Shown: positions 43,388 through 50,718 of the stretch, piece by piece | Numbering within the stretch: the first letter of the stretch is position 1 | Layout of the letters: every line of letters begins with the position of its first letter | From: Planosporangium sp963837285 | GTDB taxonomy: Bacteria > Actinomycetota > Actinomycetes > Mycobacteriales > Micromonosporaceae | Assembly: GCA_963837285.1 (NCBI GenBank) | Contig: CAWIMS010000005.1 | Span: forward strand, 682,001-746,000 | Direction of reading: 5' to 3' | Length of the DNA stretch: 64,000 bases | Program-made: the position numbers and the translations under genes | The notes under the pieces: generated by a model | The model's input: only the letters and a program-made list of their open reading frames with translations | What the model was told of the DNA's origin: nothing | Databases searched by the model: none

Positions 43388-43991
43388 CGGGCACCTCCAC
43401 GCGGGACTCCCCCAGGCTGGCGGCGAGGGCGGCGCGACCCCGGTACAGCCAGGACTTGACCGTGCCGTCGGGAATGCCGTCCTCGTGGGCGATCTGCGCG
43501 ACGGTCATGTCGGCGAGGTAGAACTGGACGACGGCGCGGCGCTGGTTGGCCGGCAACAGGGACAGCGCCGACGCCAGCGCGACACGGTCCGGTGTCGGGC
43601 CGTCGATGTACTCCTCCCGTTGCCTGCTGGCGAAACGGCGGAAGGCCCGCACCTGCCGCCACCGGCTGGTGGCGAGGTTCAGCGCGACCCGGCGTACCCA
43701 GCCGGCGGGGTCGCTGTACATGCGCAGTTTCTCCCAGCGCGGCAACGCCCGCGCGAACGCCTCCTGCACGATGTCCTGCGCCTGCGCCATGTCCGCGGTG
43801 TACGCGTAGAGCTGGACGATCAACCGGTCGAAGTTCGCCGCGTAGAACGTCTCGAAATCGCCGAGCGGATCGCCGGCTCCCGGCACGGCGACGCGCGGCG
43901 GCGGCCGGTCACCGGAGCCGATCGAGATCTCGTCCCGTGGCACGGTGCCGTCGTCGCTGGCCGGGTCGTGCGGAGCCGTCAACTTCCCCAC
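43380..43991 (-). CDS. SigE-family RNA polymerase ECF sigma factor
   Basis: A 203-residue ECF sigma factor. Region 2 is FETFYAANFDRLIVQLYAYT, AQAQDIVQEAFARALPRW and DPAGWVRRVALNLATSRWRQ; region 4 is LSLLPANQRRAVVQFYLADM, TVAQIAHEDGIPDGTVKSWL and YRGRAALAASLG. This SigE-like group is greatly expanded in Micromonosporaceae and usually paired with a membrane protein encoded downstream, as here. The start is taken as GTG at 43991, giving an N-terminal tail of about 40 residues; a later start is possible. Confidence 0.88.
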   Translation of the reverse strand: MGKLTAPHDPASDDGTVPRDEISIGSGDRPPPRVAVPGAGDPLGDFETFYAANFDRLIVQLYAYTADMAQAQDIVQEAFARALPRWEKLRMYSDPAGWVRRVALNLATSRWRQVRAFRRFASRQREEYIDGPTPDRVALASALSLLPANQRRAVVQFYLADMTVAQIAHEDGIPDGTVKSWLYRGRAALAASLGESRVEVPDA

Positions 43992-44098
43992 CCTCCCCCT
44001 GCACGGGTCGAGACGGCATCTGCCTACACGCCTAGCACGCCCGGACCACCCCATCCGTTGCAGTCGGGCCGCACATTTCTCGGCACGGCCGCGGCCGG

Positions 44099-47000
44099 CT
44101 ACACGTCGGCGGGCGAGAGCGTATCGAGTACGGTCTGGGCCTGGGTTTCCAGCAGCCGGTACCCGCCTGGCCGGGCGAGCCTCAGTGCGGCGCGGGCGTG
44201 GGCCACCGCCGTGTCGCCGTCGCACCCGTGTAGGTGGACGTGGGCGAGCTGGATGTGGGCCTCCGCCTGCCCGCGTACGTGGTGGAGTCGTTCGGCGATC
44301 TGGAGAGCCTCGCGAACCTGGTCGATCGCACCCGGACGACCGAGGTGGCTCGCGCTGCGGCCGAGGAGCGCGAGGGCCGCTGCCTCGAGCACGCGGTCGC
44401 CGGCGTGGCGGGCGAGATCCACGGCAGCGGCGGCGCACACCGCGGCCTGCTGGTGATCCCCGCGGTCCTGGTGGACGCCGATGACGGGGCCGTACGCCAG
44501 GGCCTGGCCATAGGTGCTGCCAAGGTCCCGGTAGAGGCGCATCGACTCGACGGCGAGGGCGAGGGCCTGCTCGGGCTGGCCGAGACAACGACGGGCGGCG
44601 GCGAGGTTGGTCAGCACGAGGGCGGTGCCGGCGCGGTCCTCGGCGGCCCGGTACAGCGCGAGGGCGTCCACTGAATAGCGGACGGACTCGGCGAGCCGGC
44701 CCCGGTGGTAACTGACCGCGCCGAGGTTGACCAGCGGGCTGGCCAACAGGTCGTCGCGGCCGAGCCGGCGGAGCGCGGCCACCGCCGCGACGAGATGAGT
44801 CTCGGCGAGGCTGGGACAGCCGCATTCGGCGTGTGCGATACCGAGGTTGGCCTGGGCCGCCGCCTCCCCGTCGGCCCAGCCGGCCTGTCGGGACAGCCGC
44901 AGCGCCTCGGCGAGATGGGCACGGGCGGCGGGGTAGTCGTTCGCCATGCGTTGCGCGTCGCCCAGGCACCGGTACATGGCTGCCTGCGCGGCCAGGTCAC
45001 CGGCCCGGCGGGCGTGGGCGAGGCCGGCGTCGGCCAGCGCGTACAGGTCGGCGGATCTTCGCCGCTGCCAGAGCGGGCCGTGCAAGGCGTCGGCGATCAG
45101 CCAGGTCACCGGATCGGGCCCGGACGACGGATCGGGGCGGCGCACGGTCGCGAGGAGATTGGGCAGCTCCGCGTCGAGCCAGGCGTGGGCCTGTGCGGCG
45201 TCGGGGAAGCTGGCGTCCGTCGCCTCCGGGTACGGGAGGCGCAGCTGCCCGCTGACGGTGAGCCGGCCAGCGGCGCGGGTACGACGCAGGTACCAGTCAG
45301 ACAGCCGGGCGGCGGCCTGTGCGCGGTCCCCACACCGGACCCGTGCGGTCTCGGCGGCGTACGCTCGCAGCAGGTCGTGCACGGTATACCGGTCCGGCCG
45401 GTACTCGTCGATCAGGTGGGCGCTGGCCAACGCGTCGAGCAGGGTGGCCGCCCGCCCCGGGGCGATTCCACAGAGGACGGCCGCGGCCGCGACGGTCATG
45501 TCGACCACCGCCGCGACGCCGATCAAGCAGAACAGCCGGGCGGCGTCGGCGTCGAGGCGATCGAGGGAGGCGTGGAAGGCGGTCCGCACGGCGCTGTCCG
45601 GATCACCCGCGACACGGAGCATGGCCAGCCGGTCGGCGCCCCGCAGTTCGGCGACATGGTCGGCTATGTCGCGTCCAGGGTGATCGGCCAGGTTGCCAGC
45701 GGCGATGCGCAGCGCGAGCGGAAGCCGGGCGCAGGCGGCCACCAGGTCGACGGCGGCATCGAGGGCGGCATCGCGGTCGGCGTCGCGGTCGGCATCGCGG
45801 TCGGCATCGCGGTCGGCGTCGCGGTCGGTGCGCAGCCGGTCGCCGAGCATGTGCTCGAGGAGTTCCACCGCTTCCCCGGTGCTCAGCAGGTCGAGGCCGA
45901 GGCGATCGAGCCCGTCGCGGACGACCAGTCCGGTCAGCCGGTCGCGGCTGGTCACCAGCACAACGCTGCCCGGCGAGGCGGGCAGCAGGGGCCGGACCTG
46001 TTCGGTACCGCGGGCGTTGTCCAACAGGACCAGAACTCGCCGTTCGGCCACCAGGCTGCGGTACATCGCGGCGGCGTGCTCCAGGTCTGCCGGTACCCGC
46101 TCCGGGGGCACGCCGAGTGCACGGAGGAAGCCGGCCAGCGCCTCCACCGGGCGCACCGGTGGATCCAGGGAGTAGCCGCGCAGGTTCGCGTACAGCTGCC
46201 CGTCGGGGAACCTGCCGCGAGCCCGGTGCGCCCAGTACACCGCGAGTGCGGTCTTTCCGACCCCGGCGGTACCGACGATCGCGCAGCCGCCGCCCACCGG
46301 GTCGGCCCGGTCCGGACCGCCCAGCAACAGATCCAGCCGCGCCAGTTCGGCCCGCCGGCCGACGAACCCGGCGAGGTTCGCGGGGAGCTGGGCCGGGCGG
46401 TCCGGGTCCACACCGCGCCGGGCGGCGGTGATCGGCTCGCCGCGCAGGATCCGCTCGTGCAGCCGGCGCAGTTCGTCGCCGGGCTCGGTACCCAGCTCGT
46501 CGTCGAGGTGCCGGCGTGTGGCGGCGAAATACGCCAGCGCCTCGGCGCGCCGTCCGCTCTGGCACAACGCTTCCATCAGGCAGGCGACCAGCGGCTCGAC
46601 CATCGGGTGGTCGGTGAGCACGGCACGCAGGGCGGTGATCACCTGGTCGCCGAGGCCCAGTCGCAATCCAGCCCGTGCCCACCACACCGTGGCGTCCAGG
46701 CGTTGTTGGGTCAGTGTCTCCCGGACCCGGGCCACCGCCAGCCCGGACAGGTCGGCGAACGGCTCTCCCCGCCACAGCGCGAGCGCCGCACCGACCCGCT
46801 CGGCGAGCCGCCGGTCATCCGGCGGACCCGGTCGCGTCGCGGCCCGCCGGTCCGTCCGGGCCTCCTCGACGGCGCGCAGGAACCGGTGCAGATCCACCCG
46901 ATCCGGATCGATGTCCAGGAGGTAGCCCCCGTCCAGGTGCCGCAGGCGGCACGTCCCGCCGTCATCGACGCTGCCGAGCACCTTGCGTAGCCGGGTGATG

Positions 47001-47194
47001 TAGCTGTAAAGACCGCTACGCACCTCGGCCGGCGGCTTCTCGTCCCACACCCGGTCGATCAGCGTGTCGGCGGCCACCGGCCGTCCCGCGTCCAGCATCA
47101 GGGCGGCGAGCACCGCACGCTGCTTCGCCGGTCCGAGATCGACCGGACGTCCGCGTGCATACAGCTGCACCGGCCCCAGTAACCGCAGCTCCAC
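44099..47194 (-). CDS. AfsR/SARP-type BTAD-NB-ARC-TPR regulator (1)
   Basis: A 1031-residue regulator. Residues 1-95 form an OmpR-like winged helix (MELRLLGPVQLYARGRPVDL, YSYITRLRKVLG), 97-255 the BTAD helical domain (LDDELGTEPGDELRRLHERI), about 285-560 an NB-ARC STAND NTPase (Walker A GTAGVGKTALAVYW, Walker B VLVLLDNARGTEQVRPLLPA, VTSRDRLTGL), and the C-terminal 400 residues TPR repeats. Such proteins use ATP and TPR-bound signals to activate promoters, often of secondary metabolism. A DRDA minisatellite interrupts the NTPase. The start is GTG. It stands alone, with no biosynthetic cluster beside it. Confidence 0.92.
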   Translation of the reverse strand: MELRLLGPVQLYARGRPVDLGPAKQRAVLAALMLDAGRPVAADTLIDRVWDEKPPAEVRSGLYSYITRLRKVLGSVDDGGTCRLRHLDGGYLLDIDPDRVDLHRFLRAVEEARTDRRAATRPGPPDDRRLAERVGAALALWRGEPFADLSGLAVARVRETLTQQRLDATVWWARAGLRLGLGDQVITALRAVLTDHPMVEPLVACLMEALCQSGRRAEALAYFAATRRHLDDELGTEPGDELRRLHERILRGEPITAARRGVDPDRPAQLPANLAGFVGRRAELARLDLLLGGPDRADPVGGGCAIVGTAGVGKTALAVYWAHRARGRFPDGQLYANLRGYSLDPPVRPVEALAGFLRALGVPPERVPADLEHAAAMYRSLVAERRVLVLLDNARGTEQVRPLLPASPGSVVLVTSRDRLTGLVVRDGLDRLGLDLLSTGEAVELLEHMLGDRLRTDRDADRDADRDADRDADRDAALDAAVDLVAACARLPLALRIAAGNLADHPGRDIADHVAELRGADRLAMLRVAGDPDSAVRTAFHASLDRLDADAARLFCLIGVAAVVDMTVAAAAVLCGIAPGRAATLLDALASAHLIDEYRPDRYTVHDLLRAYAAETARVRCGDRAQAAARLSDWYLRRTRAAGRLTVSGQLRLPYPEATDASFPDAAQAHAWLDAELPNLLATVRRPDPSSGPDPVTWLIADALHGPLWQRRRSADLYALADAGLAHARRAGDLAAQAAMYRCLGDAQRMANDYPAARAHLAEALRLSRQAGWADGEAAAQANLGIAHAECGCPSLAETHLVAAVAALRRLGRDDLLASPLVNLGAVSYHRGRLAESVRYSVDALALYRAAEDRAGTALVLTNLAAARRCLGQPEQALALAVESMRLYRDLGSTYGQALAYGPVIGVHQDRGDHQQAAVCAAAAVDLARHAGDRVLEAAALALLGRSASHLGRPGAIDQVREALQIAERLHHVRGQAEAHIQLAHVHLHGCDGDTAVAHARAALRLARPGGYRLLETQAQTVLDTLSPADV
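45768..45827. repeat. 12-bp coding minisatellite, five units
   Basis: Five tandem units of GC(A/G)TCGCGGTCG encode DADRDADR-type repeats inside the NB-ARC region of the AfsR-like protein. The frame is kept, so length changes by slippage would add or remove four residues at a time. Confidence 0.85.
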
Positions 47195-47296
47195 CAGCAG
47201 CCCCCGTTCGCCAGCTGGAGCACTCCGCGCCGCTGGCCATTATTGGGGACCGCCAGCACACCGACAAGGCCGCGCACCGGCTGGTGGCAACGGCGA

Positions 47297-47323
47297 GGCC
47301 GGCCCGGTCAATCCGGGCCGGCC
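47297..47323 (-). terminator. terminator of the secreted-protein gene
   Basis: A perfect 11-bp stem (GGCCGGCCCGG / CCGGGCCGGCC) with a 5-nt loop lies 18 nt downstream of the stop. A T5 run follows on the plus-strand side only, where no gene needs it. Confidence 0.65.
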
Positions 47324-47341
47324 CCACAATTTTTGGTGATT

Positions 47342-48331
47342 TCAGGCGTAACACCACTTGCTGCTGGCCGGTACATCGTCGAACGAAACCGCCCACGGGC
47401 CCTGGCTCGTGATCCATTCGACGTAGTTCACCTCGACGACGAAGCATCCGTTGCGGTTCGACGCCGCGGTCAGTTCGTACGCGGCCCAGGCCGAGTAGAT
47501 CAGCACCGCCGCCGCGCAGGCGAGGTTGGCGGGAATTGGCAGCGCGACACAGAACAACCCCGCGAGCACGTCGCTGCCGGCGCCGATCGAGTTCATCGTG
47601 TCGTACATGTTGTGGGTGGACGAGCGGGTGAAGTAGAACCGGCAGGTGACGCTGCAATTGGTGTGGAAGCTCGGATCGGCCACCACCGGGTACCGCGCGT
47701 TCGTCGTGTCGATGTGCTGGATGACCGTGCTGCCCTGCACTGTGTAGGACGTCGTCAGCGGGCGGCCGGCCGCGTCCTTGGCCCAGGGGGTGTCGACGTA
47801 GCCCGTGACGGCCGACCCGTCCTGGTTGGTGATGTACAGGCCGCCGGTGGCGCGGTCCGGCCGGATGGACCGGCCGGCCGGGAGATCGAACGTGAACGGA
47901 TACGTCGTGGCGGCCCGCGCGTCCGCCAGCGTTACGAACGCCTGCACCGTGCCGTCCGTGAGTACCCGCACGGCGGTCGACGCGTCGCGTCCGGTGCGCA
48001 CCACGGTTCCGTCGTGTGCGCGCACCGGCTGGCCACCCGCGACGTCCGGGAGCCCCAGGACGGTACTTTCACCGGCCGCCGTCCCGACGCGTATCCGGCC
48101 GGCAGCCCCGTCGACCGCCACCGTCTGGCCGCCGACCTTCGCGTTGTAGCTGGATCCCGATCCCGGTATGACCCGCTCCGGACCCACGCCGGACGCATGC
48201 CTGATCGCGCTCGCTGTCTGCTCTGCCGTCGCGGCGCCGGCCGGTTCGCCGGCGAACACCGGGCTCCCGGTCATGCACACGCCAACAGCACCGCCGACGA
48301 GCACGGCGAGCAGCCTCACTCTCGTCTTCAC
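47342..48331 (-). CDS. secreted protein of unknown function with a hydrophobic, Cys-containing C terminus
   Basis: A 329-residue exported protein with signal VRLLAVLVGGAVGVCMTGSP. The middle (about 70-230) is a beta-rich domain containing TYPFTFDLPAGRSIRPDRAT and HIDTTNARYPVVADPSFHTN, a pattern seen in actinobacterial secreted proteins of unknown role where PVVADP precedes the end domain. The C-terminal 90 residues hold two hydrophobic stretches (VLAGLFCVALPIPANLACAA, AVLIYSAWAAYELTAAS) and six cysteines (CSVTC, LFC, LAC, NGC, WCY). This resembles a glycine/hydrophobic toxin or bacteriocin-like module, but that is speculation. GGAGGG precedes the GTG at 48331. Confidence 0.7.
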   Translation of the reverse strand: MKTRVRLLAVLVGGAVGVCMTGSPVFAGEPAGAATAEQTASAIRHASGVGPERVIPGSGSSYNAKVGGQTVAVDGAAGRIRVGTAAGESTVLGLPDVAGGQPVRAHDGTVVRTGRDASTAVRVLTDGTVQAFVTLADARAATTYPFTFDLPAGRSIRPDRATGGLYITNQDGSAVTGYVDTPWAKDAAGRPLTTSYTVQGSTVIQHIDTTNARYPVVADPSFHTNCSVTCRFYFTRSSTHNMYDTMNSIGAGSDVLAGLFCVALPIPANLACAAAVLIYSAWAAYELTAASNRNGCFVVEVNYVEWITSQGPWAVSFDDVPASSKWCYA

Positions 48332-48466
48332 GGACCCTCCTCGTTCCGATGGCAATGACCGCGGACCGCCCAGCGGCCGCACGGCGCGCATACCATGTCA
48401 CCGGCGTCTGGAGCCGAACCTTGGCGAAACCTTGGACGGGATGACGAGCGCTCTTCCAATCCGCTT

Positions 48467-48482
48467 CTCTATCTAGATAGAG
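48467..48482. promoter_or_regulatory. PadR operator (2)
   Basis: CTCTATCTAGATAGAG is a perfect 16-bp palindrome ending 7 bp before the GTG of the second padR-type gene, in a locally AT-rich spot. Confidence 0.7.
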
Positions 48483-48489
48483 TTAGCTG

Positions 48490-48819
48490 GTGACCCGGAC
48501 CCGACGCCCGTCCCCGCAGACCGCCGCGGTGCTCGCCGCGCTGGCCGCCAAGCCGTCCGCGTGGCGCTACGGCTACGAACTCGGGCAGGAGGTCGACCTC
48601 AAGGCCGGCTCGCTGTACCCGATTCTGATCCGGCTCTGCGACCGGGACCTGCTGGAGGCGACCTGGGAGGCCGACCCGTCCCAGGGCCGGCCGCCCCGGC
48701 ATCTGTACCGGCTGACCCCCGCCGGTCTGCAACTGGCGGAACAACTCGCCACGGCGGAGCCGAGCCCCGGGTCGAGCCCGGCGCCGCGACGGCGCGGCGA
48801 ACTGCGCGGTGCGTGGTGA
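48490..48819 (+). CDS. PadR-family transcriptional repressor (2)
   Basis: A 109-residue PadR-type winged helix: TAAVLAALAAKPSAWRYGYE, LKAGSLYPILIRLCDRDLLE and RPPRHLYRLTPAGLQLAEQL. The organisation repeats that of the padR pair at 2.5 kb: a palindrome before the start, then a GTGA overlap with a membrane-protein gene. The two PadR proteins are not close copies. The start is GTG at 48490; no better Shine-Dalgarno was seen, and the palindrome may cover a leaderless start. Confidence 0.9.
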   Translation: MTRTRRPSPQTAAVLAALAAKPSAWRYGYELGQEVDLKAGSLYPILIRLCDRDLLEATWEADPSQGRPPRHLYRLTPAGLQLAEQLATAEPSPGSSPAPRRRGELRGAW

Positions 48820-49859
48820 ACCCGCGCGACGGCGCGCACCTGCTGCTGGCCGGCGCGGTGCGGCTCCTGCCGGCCGGCCGTCGGGACTGGGGTACCGCGA
48901 TGCGGGCCGAACTGGCCGGTATCAGGTCACGCCGGGCCCGCTGGGGGTTCACCGCCGGCTGCGTCCGGGTCGTGGCGACCCGGCCGGCCGTGTGGCGCCG
49001 ACTCGGGTACCCGTTGCTGCCGGCCGGTGTCCTGGCGGCCGTGCTGTGGTGGACCAGCCGGATCGGGTACACCCCGCTGCACTGGGGCGTGGTGGGGCTG
49101 GTCGGCCTGCTCATGACGGTGGCCTGGCTCAGCCGGTACCGTGCACCGTTCGGCCCGGTCCGCCCCGACGCGGCCGCCCGCGGCGTGCGGACCGTCGGGT
49201 ACCTGCTGGTCGGCACCCTGGCATTCGGCGTGGTGGCGTTCCTCGACGGCCGCGGCCACGACCCTCACGAGCAGGCCCACGTCGGGGTACCGATCTTCAC
49301 CGTCGTGCTCACCGGCTACCTGCTCGGGTTCCTCGCCGTCACCGCCCGACGCTCGACCGCCACCCCATACGCGCTCACCGCCGGGATCGTCACCGGCGTC
49401 GCCGGCGCGGCCCTGTGGACCGGCGCGGCACTCGCGCTGCCACCCGTGCCCGCCAACGTGGGGTTCGCCCTCGTGGCCATGGTGGCCGCCATGGCCGCCG
49501 CCGCGTCCCTCACCGCCCGGCGTGGCAACGGCGACCTGGGCGGCCGGGCCGCGCTCGCCGCCCTGTGCGCCGGCGCCACCACGGCGCTGCTCATCGTCAT
49601 CGCGGTCGGCGTGATCTCCAGCTTCGGGCCGCCCTGGCTGATCCCCGACCTGGCCCCCGCCGCGCTCACCAGGGCCGACGCCCTGGCACAGAGCCGGATC
49701 GAGATCGAGGACCCGTATGTGGCCATCGTGTTCCTCGGCTGGCTGATCGCTGCCGTGCAGGCCGCGGCGTCCGTCGCGCTCCGGCAACCGGTGCCCGCCG
49801 AGCCCGACCACGCCCGCGACCTCACTGCCAGCCGTACCCATGGCGCAGCGCCTGGCTGA
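48816..49859 (+). CDS. PadR-linked polytopic membrane protein (2)
   Basis: A 347-residue protein with about eight hydrophobic helices. It opens HLLLAGAVRLLPAGRRDWGT followed by AMRAELAGI, a motif of membrane proteins encoded behind padR genes in actinomycetes. The helices run from about 60 to 325 (AGVLAAVLWWTSRIG, VGLVGLLMTVAWLS, YLLVGTLAFGVVAFL, LTAGIVTGVAGAALWTGAAL). No catalytic motif is apparent. It is coupled to padR by GTGA and overlaps the convergent PemK gene by 38 bp at its 3' end. Confidence 0.78.
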   Translation: MNPRDGAHLLLAGAVRLLPAGRRDWGTAMRAELAGIRSRRARWGFTAGCVRVVATRPAVWRRLGYPLLPAGVLAAVLWWTSRIGYTPLHWGVVGLVGLLMTVAWLSRYRAPFGPVRPDAAARGVRTVGYLLVGTLAFGVVAFLDGRGHDPHEQAHVGVPIFTVVLTGYLLGFLAVTARRSTATPYALTAGIVTGVAGAALWTGAALALPPVPANVGFALVAMVAAMAAAASLTARRGNGDLGGRAALAALCAGATTALLIVIAVGVISSFGPPWLIPDLAPAALTRADALAQSRIEIEDPYVAIVFLGWLIAAVQAAASVALRQPVPAEPDHARDLTASRTHGAAPG

Positions 49860-50265
49860 CCCGGTCGAACCGGGCCCGGTCGAGCACCGCGCCCTCGCGC
49901 CGGATGCTGTCCCCCCGCATGGTGAGGACCCGGTCGAGCCGCACCCAGCTCGGCCGGTTGTCGTTGTCCCACCCGCCCGAGCCGAGTGCCAACCAGTGCC
50001 GCTGGCCGTCCCGGTCGCTCTGGCTGGACAGCATCAGCCCGTACAGGGTCCGGCTTTCCCGCCCCACCACCAGTACCGGCCGGTCCTTGCCCTGGCGGGG
50101 ATCGTCCTCGTACGGCACCCAGGTCCACACGATCTCGCCCGGATCGGCCCGCCCGTCCAGATCCGGGGCGTACGCGAGACGCCGGCGCCGGGTCAGCCGG
50201 CCGACCGTCGCGATAACTCCGTTCCAGAGGCGTGCCACGGCAGGCACCCTACCGAAGATCGGCAC
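49822..50265 (-). CDS. PemK/MazF-family toxin-like protein without adjacent antitoxin
   Basis: A 147-residue PemK/MazF-fold protein. ADPGEIVWTWVPYEDDPRQG followed by KDRPVLVVGRESRTLYGLML is the typical first half (xPGDIVWxxxP...RPVLV), and LDRVLTMRGDSIRREGAVLD is the C-terminal strand-helix. MazF enzymes cleave RNA and need an antitoxin, but none is encoded beside it. Many actinobacterial stand-alone members exist and may not be toxins. The assigned GTG start lies inside repeat copy 3; a GTG 15 bp further in would avoid it. The 3' end overlaps the convergent membrane-protein gene. Confidence 0.82.
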   Translation of the reverse strand: MPIFGRVPAVARLWNGVIATVGRLTRRRRLAYAPDLDGRADPGEIVWTWVPYEDDPRQGKDRPVLVVGRESRTLYGLMLSSQSDRDGQRHWLALGSGGWDNDNRPSWVRLDRVLTMRGDSIRREGAVLDRARFDRVSQALRHGYGWQ

Positions 50266-50331
50266 AACTTCCCGGAAGTAGTGGCCTCAGCCCCGTGCCA
50301 TGGCCACTATTTTCGGGAAGTTGTGCCGATC
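50257..50331. repeat. dispersed double-palindrome repeat, copy 3 (full)
   Basis: The outer ends are GATCGGCACAACTTCCC and its complement; the inner halves carry GAAGTAGTGGCC and GGCCACTATTTTC. It holds the start codon of the PemK gene on one side and the stop codon (TAG at 50309-50307) of the kinase stump on the other. Confidence 0.85.
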
Positions 50332-50687
50332 AAGGGCGTCGGGAAGTTGTGCCGATCCTCGTCGAGTGGCCCGGCGCGCAGCACCGCCGAGAGTGGACTC
50401 CCGTCGATGAACTCCAGCAGCAGGTACGGTCTGCCGTCCGCCTGGCCGACCTCGAAGATCCGGGGTAGCAGCGGATGGCCCACGCACCCCAGCAGGGCGG
50501 CCTCCCGCCGCACGGCGGTCAGCGCCGCGTCAGGGTCGGCCTGGATGCGGGTCAGGACCTTGAGCGCGTAGTCCCGGCCGTCTCGCCGGACGCGGTATAC
50601 GACGGTGTCGGCGCCACGCCCAATCTCGGCGAGTATCTCGAGATCGGAAAAAGTCTCCGATCTCACGCACGGTACTACGGTCAACAT
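50307..50687 (-). pseudogene. Ser/Thr protein kinase stump (N-lobe only)
   Basis: The 126-residue frame contains only the start of a protein kinase: glycine loop ILAEIGRGADTVVYRV, catalytic Lys in DYALKVLTRI, the alpha-C Glu in VRREAALLG, and the hinge LLLEFIDGSPLSAVLRAGPL. The catalytic loop, DFG and everything beyond are gone. After DED the frame enters the half repeat and copy 3, adding RHNFPTPLIGTTSRK before the stop. The N-terminal style (TFSDLEILAEIGRG) resembles large actinobacterial kinases with AAA/TPR and output domains, so a very long gene was probably lost. It cannot phosphorylate. Confidence 0.8.
50341..50357. repeat. dispersed repeat, half copy adjoining copy 3
   Basis: GGGAAGTTGTGCCGATC repeats the outer half of copy 3 after a 9-bp gap, so the kinase stump meets one and a half elements in a row. 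This looks like an unequal exchange or a second insertion. Confidence 0.75.
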
Positions 50688-50703
50688 GTCCTTCTATCGT
50701 TCC

Positions 50704-50718
50704 ACGTTCCGAGAACGT
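50704..50718. promoter_or_regulatory. small palindrome between the kinase stump and AfsR-like gene 2
   Basis: ACGTTCCGAGAACGT has perfect 6-bp arms around CGA. It lies 17 bp upstream of the kinase-stump ATG and touches the stop codon of the upstream AfsR-like gene, so it may be an operator for the former kinase gene. Confidence 0.35.

Noticed and set aside
44234..46990. Long plus-strand reading frames opposite AfsR-like gene 1 (and similar ones opposite genes 2 and 3)
   Set aside because: They are antisense shadows: composition is Arg/Gly/Gln-rich with no domain, while the minus strand encodes complete BTAD-NB-ARC-TPR proteins.
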